Below, piece by piece: positions 20,701 to 29,103 of a stretch of 64,000 nucleotides of DNA (positions within the stretch are counted from its first letter, which is position 1; every line of letters starts with the position of its first letter). The position numbers and the translations under genes were made by a program. The notes under the pieces were generated by a model, which searched no databases, was not told the origin of the DNA, and was given only the letters and a program-made list of their open reading frames with translations. Source of the DNA: Acanthaster planci (lineage: Eukaryota; Echinodermata; Asteroidea; Valvatida; Acanthasteridae); assembly GCF_001949145.1 (NCBI RefSeq), contig NW_019091636.1, positions 237,490 through 301,489 of the forward strand, given 5' to 3'.

Positions 20701-23277
20701 GTATTTATTTGACAAAGTATTGATGAAAGCTTGGAGGAATAACACACAGACATAGAAGCATCAAAATACAATGTACAGTGCCCGTTTTAACTAATTAACA
20801 GTGTGACCCCAAGTGCGTCACAAAACATACCTTCGTCGTTCCGTTTTTCAACACCTTCGAAGAACCGGCACCCCTTGGTGTACACATCCTCTGAGATTCT
20901 AACTTCTGAAATAGGCAACGTGCTTTTAATGCGCGTGTGGAATTCACCGCTAATGTAAGCTTGCCAGAATCTCTCGAGGTCCTCGCGACTTTGGACACGC
21001 ACAGTAAGTTGTACGCATCCTACAGTCACACCCATTGCTTCTAAGTTGAATTCATTCAAGACTTCTTTCAGAGGCGTGACTGCTGATTTTTCATCGCCGA
21101 TGTCTGCCTTCACCATATCGAGAAGGCGATTGGTTCGGCCGTCGTCCTTTCGTCCTTCTTTTATCCCAACCAACTTTATGTTAAATTCTACATGGGAAAT
21201 ACAGAAGCGATGTCACTCTAACGAGGCAGAGACTACGAGGTATGGGCAATGCATTATTGGCATGACTCCCTTTAGTCATGAGAGAAAATTGCAAAAATGG
21301 AGCCGTGGGATCTTAATTGAATACTCTGGAGATACTTGGTGGTAGCACGCGTACTGGTCTTTTTCTGTTTGCGTTTTACGTGTGAGCGTGTGCACTTTCT
21401 CAAAATGACAAAAATGACAGAAAAACAATTACTTTGATGGTCGTCGCCTATTATCTTTAAAGTCTCCTGCTGTTAACTGTGAGACCATTCGTTGAAAATC
21501 TTTGTGAACTGCTACTGTACTGAGTGTATTCCGGCCAAACACTTTGGCGTACATACCGTAACCATAGTTGATGTTACTGTCCTTCATATCCCCTTTAACA
21601 ATCGGGCAGTTGGTCAAGTTGTAGTTGTAGTTGTAGTGTATTACAACCTGTGGAGTTTTGAGTTGCACATCTTCTGCTTTAACTTGGCCGTCGCCGTGAT
21701 GTTTAACTTGTTGCCGTTCTACCTTCTGTGTGAATGTGAAATAAACCATCAATGCGAAATGTTTAAAGTAAGTCGAAAATGCAGAACTGTCACTGGGTAA
21801 CTTGAATACACTGCAAAATTGTGTATTTAGCTATCAAACACTTGTCTAAAATACTTCCTTGCCATCATTTTGTAAAAATTGTGGAAGTCTTAAAGGGTAT
21901 ACAGTATTGATAGATTTTACATTGTGATAGCAAAATTGTTTTAATCGCTAAAAGCAGTTTTCAGAGTGTATTTCTATGACAATGACAGTATAATTATTTA
22001 TACTGGTCGAGAGCCCGTCACGGGGCACATACCATAATACAGCTGGGGTTGGGGGTGGAGACGCAAAATTCTTGAACAATCGTTGGAAATGATATTTAAA
22101 TTTATTTTGACGTGTTATTTAAGAATGGGAATAAATTCTTTGTCTGTCTTGAAGTGGACGTTGATATTGCGCAAGTTGCACGCGTCCATATTGACTAACT
22201 GATAAATATACGTGCGCCTTACCTCTTTCGTTTTCTTGCCATTTTCCATAGCTGCACATGAACCTGCTATACATCTCTCCTGGGTAGTAGGGTCATGTTC
22301 CAGTTGAGCTCCAACATGTTTTTCTAACTCTGAAACAAAATTTGTTTTGAAATACTTAAGCCTTACTATAACATTGCTAATCTTGCACTTTGGACCTTTA
22401 ACAAAAAGCACCGAATAAAGACAGAGAGTGTCGATCCTATTTTACAGTTTCTGCAGGCCACATGTTTCTTCTTTTCACCTCATTTGGCTAAACTTCCAAA
22501 TGTGGGGAATAAATAGGAACAAATTAATACGCGTACCCTTTATCAGATCATTGCGTTGGATCATCCGTAGTTTTTCAACAAGGATTATTAAGTACTCTCT
22601 ATCAGAGTTTGCCTTGCACCACTTTCCGAGCATTGCTCCAATTTTCTTCAGCCCGTCACTGTCTTCATCAGTTGCGAACATCTCAATCTCGGCATGACAG
22701 TATCCGAGCACAGAGCACAAATCCCTCCAGCTTTCTCCAATGGTTTTGGCAAACGGATTCCAAAAATCAGGATCAGAAGTGTCCAGCTTAACTGCAGGAA
22801 TTGTATACAAGAAAGTAACAAAGAAAGAATATCAAAGATAATACATATCAACTCTAGCAGTCAACAATCCTTCAATTGCAATATGATTTTACATACACTT
22901 TGGCGATTAGGGGTGATATCTGCAATATTGTTTTGAGGAGTAAATAGAGAAGACACAAAATGAGGTCAGTGTTTGTTCTTCTGGTAAGGTGTCTGAAATA
23001 CAAGCAATCCTTGGAATCGTGACGAGGGGCAGGTAGATCCTTGTGTCCAAACTCGTCTCTGAGTCTTCCGTATAACACTGCCATTAACAAAGGCGGTTTT
23101 CGTGCCAATTACATATTAAAATATAATACATTAAATAGGATCACAAACTAAAATCAGAAAAATTAAAACCGTATGTGACCCTGAGAACAATAATATTTTC
23201 AGTATTCGACACCAACAAAGAATACGTACCGTTCATTGTGATCTGCTCCAACTTCACCTCTTGTTTACTCGAAATTA
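11478..23277 (-). CDS. Gene 1: Death domain / TRADD-N-like / MIB2-like / ankyrin protein (19-exon span)
   Basis: This is the overall span of a spliced gene on the minus strand; the exons are listed separately. Domain order is Death domain, Asn/Tyr-rich segment, TRADD-N-like domain, acidic-basic linker, MIB/HERC2, ZZ finger, MIB/HERC2, one MIB repeat, then ankyrin repeats to a TAA stop at 11478. All exons have GT/AG borders, and phases agree at every junction except the one between the exons at 21433-21725 and 20831-21187. The MIB-HERC2/ZZ/MIB-HERC2/MIB-repeat/ankyrin order is that of Mind bomb 2, an E3 ligase that promotes endocytosis of Notch ligands. Known MIB proteins end in RING fingers; none is visible here, and only one of the usual two MIB repeats was found. 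I infer a cytoplasmic adaptor in death or innate immune signalling rather than a Notch-pathway ligase. The start codon is uncertain: an ATG lies in the most 5' exon, but further upstream exons are possible. Confidence 0.85.
12176..12302 (-). CDS. Gene 1 exon A-type: ankyrin repeat
   Basis: A 127-base exon, phase 2 to 0, ending in a GTGAGA donor. It reads [20 protein letters not shown] and [20 protein letters not shown]. Length, phase and sequence match the A exons of gene 2, four of which are also exactly 127 bases. Confidence 0.93.
12732..12895 (-). CDS. Gene 1 exon C-type: ankyrin repeats
   Basis: A 164-base exon after GTCGACAG, ending at GTGAGA. It reads [16 protein letters not shown], then MLIQHM, then [15 protein letters not shown]. 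This is the single gene 1 counterpart of the C exons amplified in gene 2, and keeps the full DGDTPL half-repeat. Confidence 0.92.
13724..13883 (-). CDS. Gene 1 exon: ankyrin repeats
   Basis: A 160-base exon after ATACGACAG, ending at GTAAGT. It reads [20 protein letters not shown], then [10 protein letters not shown] and CAEVLLNHD: the second half of one ankyrin repeat and most of another. Phase is 2 at entry and 0 at exit. Confidence 0.9.
14060..14320. repeat. Partial MITE-like repeat in a gene 1 intron
   Basis: It begins CGTTAACCCTGAAGGAGCC and contains GAGCTCGGTTGTT, both resembling the left half of the 3832-4200 family. The right inverted end is not found. A 15-base T run follows at about 14285. 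Confidence 0.45.
14685..14836 (-). CDS. Gene 1 exon: ankyrin repeats
   Basis: A 152-base exon after CTCCCAG, ending at GTGAGT. It reads [20 protein letters not shown] and later [16 protein letters not shown]. These are a complete ankyrin repeat with the TALxxAxxxGHLxIV core and the start of the next. Exit phase 2 matches the next exon. Confidence 0.9.
15384..15472 (-). CDS. Gene 1 exon: start of the ankyrin region
   Basis: An 89-base exon ending at GTAAGA. It reads [20 protein letters not shown] and then [10 protein letters not shown], the helix-loop-helix that opens the ankyrin stack in MIB2-type proteins. The acceptor (CTGAAAG) is weak but gives the correct phase. Confidence 0.78.
15710..15845 (-). 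CDS. Gene 1 exon: MIB repeat, second half
   Basis: A 136-base exon after TCTCCAG. It reads [19 protein letters not shown] and then [10 protein letters not shown], the 'G-x-V-x-x-I-x-x-D-G-D-V-x-V' strands and 'F-N-P-x-C-L' closing motif of a MIB repeat. The protein then passes straight to ankyrin repeats, so only one MIB repeat is encoded where vertebrate MIB proteins have two. Confidence 0.85.
16373..16464 (-). CDS. Gene 1 exon: MIB repeat, first half
   Basis: A 92-base exon after TTTTGCAG, ending at a strong GTAAGT donor. It reads [20 protein letters not shown] and then CGWKDEMKN, the 'G-D-x-V-x-hydrophobic ... L-Q-x(4)-G-W-x-x-x-M' start of the SH3-like MIB repeat that in MIB1 and MIB2 helps bind substrate. 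Confidence 0.85.
16803..17027 (-). CDS. Gene 1 exon: MIB/HERC2 domain 2, second half
   Basis: A 225-base exon after TATTAG, ending before GTATGG. It reads [14 protein letters not shown], then [20 protein letters not shown] for the core strands, then [10 protein letters not shown]. That last stretch matches the 'EHLP-hydrophobic-L' segment that follows the second MIB/HERC2 domain in MIB proteins. Confidence 0.9.
17488..17594 (-). CDS. Gene 1 exon: MIB/HERC2 domain 2, first half
   Basis: A 107-base exon bounded by TACGCAG and GTGAGAA. It reads [19 protein letters not shown], the MIB/HERC2 entry motif, preceded by [12 protein letters not shown]. Phase is 2 at entry and 1 at exit, matching its neighbours. 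Confidence 0.92.
18018..18189 (-). CDS. Gene 1 exon: ZZ-type zinc finger
   Basis: A 172-base exon. It reads [20 protein letters not shown], then [19 protein letters not shown] and HSF. The CDGC, CxxC, DYDLCxxC and final H-x(n)-H ligands are all present, so two zinc ions could be held. In MIB proteins the ZZ finger sits between two MIB/HERC2 domains, exactly as here. The acceptor (CGACAG) was chosen because it alone keeps phase with the previous exon. Confidence 0.93.
18791..18895 (-). CDS. Gene 1 exon: MIB/HERC2 domain 1, second half
   Basis: A 105-base exon after an ATTCAG acceptor, ending before GTACAAG, phase 1 at both ends. It reads [20 protein letters not shown] and then FILRVYDN, the V-x-V-x-W-D-x-G strand pair and closing strand that complete a MIB/HERC2 domain. 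The tail leads directly into the ZZ finger. Confidence 0.88.
19253..19372 (-). CDS. Gene 1 exon: MIB/HERC2 domain 1, first half
   Basis: A 120-base exon, phase 1 at both ends. It carries the hallmark [18 protein letters not shown] followed by GGVGTVV, the N-terminal signature of MIB/HERC2 domains, which in Mind bomb proteins bind Notch ligand tails. It is split from its second half by an intron of about 360 bases. Confidence 0.93.
19462..20145 (-). CDS. Gene 1 exon: long charged linker
   Basis: A single 684-base exon, the largest in the gene, with a GAACACAG acceptor and a GTAAAAG donor; both ends are phase 1. It encodes about 228 residues rich in Glu, Lys, Asp, Gly and Thr (for example [18 protein letters not shown]) with no hydrophobic core, so it is almost certainly disordered. 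It tethers the Death/TRADD-N half to the MIB half. Long opposite-strand open frames over this exon are shadows created by its purine-biased codons. Confidence 0.85.
20831..21187 (-). CDS. Gene 1 exon: TRADD-N-like domain
   Basis: A 357-base exon between a CATGTAG acceptor and a GTATGT donor, ending in phase 1. After a basic opening ([14 protein letters not shown]) it reads through an alpha/beta domain with [20 protein letters not shown] and [10 protein letters not shown], followed by EVRISEDVY. The strand 'G-x-hydrophobic' followed by 'S-x-E-D-L-E-R-hydrophobic-W' and a 'Y-x-S-G' turn is typical of the TRADD N-terminal-like domain widespread in cnidarian and other invertebrate immune-type proteins. 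In vertebrates this fold recruits TRAF2 to TNF-receptor complexes. Assignment is by motif reading, without alignment. Confidence 0.72.
21433..21725 (-). CDS. Gene 1 exon: Asn/Tyr-rich segment
   Basis: A 293-base exon starting after TTCACACAG. It has a Gln/Lys/His-rich start, then [20 protein letters not shown] and [17 protein letters not shown]. Alternating Asn/Tyr and INYG-type runs recall short amyloid-forming motifs that often accompany TRADD-N-like domains in invertebrates; that parallel is inference. The donor chosen here (TCAAA|GTAATT) leaves phase 2, while the next exon needs phase 1. Either a small exon between them is missing, or the true donor differs, or the exons are used alternatively. 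Confidence 0.65.
22223..22329 (-). CDS. Gene 1 exon: linker after the Death domain
   Basis: A 107-base exon between a GTTTCAG acceptor and a GTAAGG donor. Its first two bases complete the codon left open by the Death-domain exon, and it ends on a codon boundary. It reads [20 protein letters not shown] and ends in a basic run, ENGKKTKE. No family is recognised; it is probably a spacer. Confidence 0.7.
22537..22791 (-). CDS. Gene 1 exon: Death domain
   Basis: An 85-codon exon that starts after a CCTGCAG acceptor and ends before GTACGC. It carries the Death-domain pattern: [18 protein letters not shown] for the first helices with the conserved Trp, then EIEMF, then MLGKWCK with the second conserved Trp, then [13 protein letters not shown] for the last helix. 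Death domains pair with other Death domains in receptor and caspase-activation complexes. The domain is full length, lies N-terminal to everything else recognised in the gene, and is placed in frame with the TRADD-N-like and MIB exons by splice phase. Confidence 0.85.
23230..23277 (-). CDS. Gene 1 exon 1 (tentative small 5' exon)
   Basis: A 48-base exon bounded by a CTCACAG acceptor and a GTACGT donor. It reads [15 protein letters not shown] and ends in phase 1, exactly what the Death-domain exon needs. It holds a possible start, ATG AAC, just before the junction. The spliced product would continue with [10 protein letters not shown], which resembles VKLEQITM in this exon. A similar short stretch with the same donor ends near 24007 (VKQNKK), so more small exons may precede it. 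Support is splice signals and phase only. Confidence 0.45.
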
Positions 23278-26200
23278 CTGTGAGACAACAAAAATACATG
23301 CACGAAAATGTTTTCGAACATTGCAGGATAGTTCACAAGCTTTTTATTGAGCATTACCGAATTAGGTGTCATGTTTATCCGCGACGCTTGTTAATGCAAG
23401 TCTTGTCAGAGAAGAGAAACATGGTTAGAGGATCAGTGCATTGAATTGTTTGTACAAACACTTGAATTGCAAGATGTATGTTTAATACATTCAAAATATA
23501 CCAACTTTTCAAAATAGGGAGGGTGCTGTTTAGTAGTGTGATATATATCCAAGAAGACACTGTTCAGTTTGCATGCTTCATGTTCAACTCGACACCGTCT
23601 CGCCACAAAGTAAATTTTTTGTGTGTGAAAATCGCATTTCATGTTGATGTCGTTTTCAAATGCCTTTTCTCTGGTATTTAGCATTCCTATGCCTCAACGA
23701 ATGCTACTTCCTTACAATGTAAAAAGTATTGTAAAATTACAAGATTTTTTCCTCATAAAATTACAGCTTTACGCTATATATGTGGTTTAAAGAGATTTCA
23801 TATATAAATAGACATAATATGTGCTGGTAAAAACAAGGGGGGCGTTAATTTTCGTTAACTGATTTGTTCCTGTAGACAAAGCCATAAATTTGTGTTGTTA
23901 GCTGTATTATATTGAAATCAGTGCTGCTTAAAAACAGGTTCTTTTAACGAATATTATTGCCATTCATTTGTCGTTTTACAATTGCTTTGGAAAATGCGAT
24001 ACGTACCTAGCTTTTTGTTCTGTTTAACTTCCTTTTTTTTTTTACTTAATTCACTTTTTAAAAAAGTTATTTCAACTTTTTATTCCCTTTAATTTATACC
24101 ATATTCCTGGACTATTTTCTGAACCATACTTCCGGGGTTGGGGTTGCAGTGGAATTAAACATTGCATCAACGTGCAGTGCACGTGGTAATGACTCCCTGA
24201 TTTCACATGCCGATGTATACGTAATATTTTGGAACCAGTTTAAGCTCTCCTTGCTGTAATATTAACCCTTGACTCGATGATATGCGAACTAGAGGCAAGA
24301 AAGCGCACATTGTATGCAAAAGCAAAATTAACGTTGACCAGACGGAAACGTCGGAAATTTCATCATTTGTTGCCCTGGCTTGGCTGGATATGGGTTTTTC
24401 TTCCGGTTTCTGCGGATACAACTGTGATTTTGCTACCTCATGTACGATTAAATTATTTATAAAATATTTGGAGCATTGCATGGTATTATTTAGAGACACA
24501 GTTTTTGACGTTCCATTCAAAATTTGCCTTCGCTTCGGCCGACGTATAGACCCTTTTTACCCACATGACTGCATATTTACTCCCATCATCTGTAGACCGC
24601 CTTGGGCACAGTGATAGGATAATAAAGCGGGCAGCCTCAACCACATGCGAACGCTGCATGCTTGGCTAGTTTAACTTGCATTGGCTGGTACACAAAAACT
24701 GCTGGATTGCTTTTTTTTTTAATTTTTTTTTTGGTGTGATTCGTTTTTGTTTCAGCGCATAGCGATAGCCAAATTAAGCAGGCATGCAACCCTTTCTCAG
24801 ACAGGTTTTCTCTGAGTAACTTTGGGTTAATATGAGCATAAAAACCTATGCCCTGAAACATTCTTCCTCAAATTACATCACAATGGCGCCCTCAGTTCTC
24901 CAGAAAAATAGACATTTTTTAATGTTTCAGAAATTGCACTTCTTAACGCATTCAACTGTAAAAGGACGAAAAATAATTTTCTTAAAGTGGAGAAGTTTAT
25001 GAAATCGTAGTAATTTTGGGTTAAAAAGTGATTTTGAGATAGTTTGGAACACACGTAATTATTATAAGATAAGGCTCTATGTAAACTGTTTCAATAAATA
25101 AATTTGTGTCCAAAGTGGATTTGTAGATATCTCGTCAATACACATCTAACGTTTCCATATCACAGACAAGATATCCTCCATTCATTTCATGATACTTAGA
25201 AATCTAATTTAGGATATCTTTTAACTGTGTTCAAAGTGATCGTTGGGTTCCGAATTATGTTTAGTAAATGCCATCGGAAAGTAGGGATGGTTTTAAATAA
25301 TATCTGGGATGTCTGACTTTATTCCAAAATATTTCGAAATACAGCGGGATGCAGGGTTTCACCGGAGGACTTCGAAACGTCTACGATGAATTCATTAAAT
25401 ACAAATGCTTCCGATCTCTTTTGCCTCGTCAGTATAAATCTAGTGTCGTTCATTTAATGTATTTGGTTTTTTTCTCAATCTTTGTCTATTTCCTGGATTC
25501 TAAGATGTATTATATCCAATCGTCACTGTTCTCACGATCACATGCTGAAAGTAGCATTTCTTATTTTGATTACATTTTGTTGTCAGGGGCCAAAATTTTG
25601 ATAAGTGCAGTTTGCGTTTTCAATGAAGAGAAAGAAATCTTACTGCCCGCCGCACACGTAACCGTATTGACTGGAAAGGCCAAAATCTAGGTCAAGAAAG
25701 ATTTTCTTTTTCCATGGAGAGCAACGCATCTTTGTAACAAGAATGCCCTTTCCCGATGAATGCATTGCCAGACTGCCCAAAAAGTAGGAAAACGTGGATT
25801 TTGAATTCACTAACAGACTCGCATCTTCACTAATTGATTTCGTCTGATTATAACCACTTTACTCATTTTAAAAATTACCTCTCAAATAAAAATTTCAGGG
25901 TTTCTTAACTTTCTTGTTCCATATTGATATTTTTGAAGATTTAATATGCATGTAGGAGAAGCCTCTCCAGCATTATTTCCAAAACCACTTTTTTCTTAAA
26001 AATCTACATTTGTGGCTCTTCTTCAAAATGGTTACGAATGTGCGTTTAATCGTCTTCAACATGAAATTTAGTGCTGAGTAGTAATTGATCTTTATAAAAA
26101 GAAAAAGTTATAAACCGGTTTTATTTCCCAAAATAGCATAATATACGTACGTGGTGCACAATGCTTCCAATGCATGCAGCATTAGTTTAATACATGTAGT

Positions 26201-27090
26201 GGTGTGCTCTTTCACCGCGGAAACTATATACTAATCCGACACCTAAAAGTATTGTTCAGTTCTGCTCAAACAGCTACGACAACGCATATAGTTAGGGTAC
26301 TACCCTGCGTTGTGTACAGTTTATTTACATTTGGTCTTCTCTGATAGTCAAGCGGCTTGGTACCTGACGCCTCGTGTCTTTTATTTAAGATCAGCAAAAT
26401 GAAGCTTATTGCTAATATTCCAAATGGAGATAAAAATGCAAAAAGGTAGTCAGCGTTGGCACTTCCGTCAGAGACGTGGAAAATCCCTTGTATTTACCGA
26501 ATTGCGTGACGTCAGCACAATGTTCAGCAGTTTGTTTTGGGGGGAGGGGTTGCCGGTCCAAACATTTACATGTACATTTACATGTGTAGAGAAAGGCCTT
26601 TATGGTACTGGCCTCGAATAATACCAGTGTGGCGATGAAAAAAAAATGAATACGAGTCCGCAAAGCTCCTGTGGAATTCAAAGACTTTGTGCAGTGAACT
26701 TCGAACTTACCTTGCTGAAAGCTTTCAGAGAGAAAAGTAAACGAAGAATAGAGATTTACCGCAGTCGTATAAATAGTTCTCTGAAACCAAACATTTTTCA
26801 AACTCTGTCACCAAAAAAAATATAAGACTATAAATTTTAAAATATCAAAAAAATAAAAATATAAAAAATAATGCATATTGTAAATAAATATAAATATAAA
26901 AAAGGGAAAAAATAACTGTCATCCTTACTTTAAATTCTGCATTCCCGGTTCAGTTTATCTCAGACTCTTAACAGTTTTTATTCACCGAAGCAAACTGACT
27001 GTAACTTTGTGTTACTTTCCACTCCGTTTAAATTATGTTGTTTTAAAAAAAGTTTACAACTTACAAGCTGTTATCTAAAGAAAGAGGGCA
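23278..27090. other. No confident gene (upstream of gene 1)
   Basis: AT-rich. A possible tiny exon of gene 1 ends at a GTACGT donor near 24007 (minus strand). Segment 26505-26640 resembles 35190-35310, sharing GCGTGACGTCAG and AATAATAC. Segment 26810-26910 is almost pure A/T. I saw no definite promoter. Confidence 0.45.
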
Positions 27091-28465
27091 AGTGTTGTTC
27101 AATAGTGCCCACTATTGATTATGATTCTAACATCGAATGCAATAAACCACTCTGTCATGCCATCACGTAGTCACCACAGTTAGTATTGCTGCTGAGGCCC
27201 TTAAACGAGTCCCTGGAAGCACATATCCCTACCTGTACTAAACATTAGTTATACCGATAAAATCTCAAATTTAGGGTTCAACGGCTTATTATGTAGGGTT
27301 TGTTTATGCAGGAACTTACAAAGAGGAAGTTGTGATCCGTGCACTGTGTCACATATAAATCAACTTCTTGTCACCACCAAAATGCTACTGCTCACCTGTG
27401 GGAAAAACCAGGGGGAAACCGCTCCCGTCCAACAACGGAAAACATGGCAATAGGGCGTCCAATGCGATAAACAGCCTATGGTGGCTTTCGGGAGACATCG
27501 CAAATCATGAAATCGACGTCAATCTTTCCAACAATAAATCGCCAAAGTATCATGAATGCTAACTGACACAGTATTTGCGTAAAAATGCGCTTTACCCCAG
27601 TTCAAAATTTTTGCCAGGTTTTTGTTTGAAACGCACAATTTCCCACAAGTTTCTCTTGAACTTCTTTCTCAATGGAGCGCAACATGTCATTGAAAACCCT
27701 CTCCAGACAACCATCTTAGTGACGTCAACACAAGGCAGGATCATTCCGCGTGCTTATTTTTAAAATTTTCCATAATAAGACCTTCTCCTGGTAAAGTAGG
27801 ATTCTTGAATGTGGCTTGCGCATCGAGTACACACAAGATTACCACGGACTGGATGAGTAGCCTCAGAAATCTTAAAAGGAGATTTCTGAAAGTTTTTTAC
27901 CGTCTTTTTGGGGTAGAGCGACATTTTCCTGCAAAGATGGTCGACCTTGCAGTTGTTCCATTTAAGCTAGATCAATTTTCATTTTTCTAGGCCAGCTTAG
28001 AACGCCTTGTTGGGGAGCAAATATTGTTGCCACGAGGCGTCGCTTGTCAATATTTACCAGACACACAAATATTTTTTTTCCTTCAGATGCTCCCAACAGA
28101 GCATAACATGTCGTATAACCTACTTCAGACAACCAACTTGCATGACGTCAGCACAAGGGAGAATCGTTTTGAATGGTTTATAATTGGAATTTTATGTAAT
28201 AAGATTCCAGGTAATATATGACTGTCCGGGGTGTGATTTTACACTTAGCACTGAGAAAACAAAAGTACCACATATAAATGAATCATTAGCCTGAAATTTC
28301 AAAAACAGGTTTCTTGACAACTGTATTCACCTTATTCGTGGGATGGGTGAAACCTTCCTTTGCAGTTTGTCCAATCAATCCACTTCGTTCATAACACAGC
28401 CATGTAAAGCGCCAATTTTGTCAAATTGGTCAAGCTAGAGATAAGCTTCTTCAAGTATATCAACT

Positions 28466-28867
28466 TTAACCCTAAGGTTCATGTAGCCGAGCTTTTCTGA
28501 ATTATCTCTCGGCCAGGCAAAGTTGAACTCGGCTGTCACATGCTTGTTTTGTTTTGTTTTTGTTAAGTATCCATACGCAGTTATTTTTTTTTTCTTTACA
28601 GTAAACCTTCAATTTGTTATCCAATGGATTGTGGTTGTTTGGAATTCATGGTCTCATGCATGTCTGCCTGTGTGCATTGAGCCCGTGAAAAGGGGATACG
28701 TCTTGGCCGACGTATCCCGAGGAAAAGTGAATGCTTTAGTGGGAACAGATTTGCACAAATTGGCTGCCAAAATAACTACTAGGCATTATTGGAATCTCTT
28801 TCAAGAAAAAAATGCTCGGAGCAACTGTTGAGGGACCGACTTATCGCCCGGCTCTTTTGGGGGTTAA
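28466..28867. mobile_element. MITE-like element with inverted ends (copy 2)
   Basis: The ends are TTAACCCTAAGG and an inverted CTTTTGGGGGTTAA; the interior matches copy 1. It contains a perfect 10-base-arm hairpin, GGGATACGTC/GACGTATCCC, at 28693-28718 with a six-base loop; copy 1 lacks it. Confidence 0.62.
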
Positions 28868-29030
28868 ACCTATGATGCCGTTCGTAAGTGGCACACTAAT
28901 CTATACCCCCACCAACACTCGTCTGAGCATGGACGAAGTACATGATATTCTTTACTGAATAAAGTCTTATTGCTCGCCTTCTATGAAACTGCCACGGATC
29001 ACCCACAACGAAGCTGACCTTATCTTCTTT

Positions 29031-29103
29031 GTTAACCCTCACATTCCCAATCCTCCGATTTCAACATGATTTTACATACACCCTGGGAGGTTAGGATTTT
29101 AAT
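29031..29103. mobile_element. Small foldback element (copy 1)
   Basis: Reads GTTAACCCTCACATTCCCAA to GGGAGGTTAGGATTTTAAT with TTTACATACACCC inside. It is the reverse-complement form of the element at 39392-39465, with partly decayed arms. Confidence 0.7.

Noticed and set aside
22872-23108. Minus-strand frame between the Death-domain exon and the tentative first exon
   Set aside because: Phase of the flanking exons already joins without it, and no good acceptor/donor pair in a compatible phase was seen.
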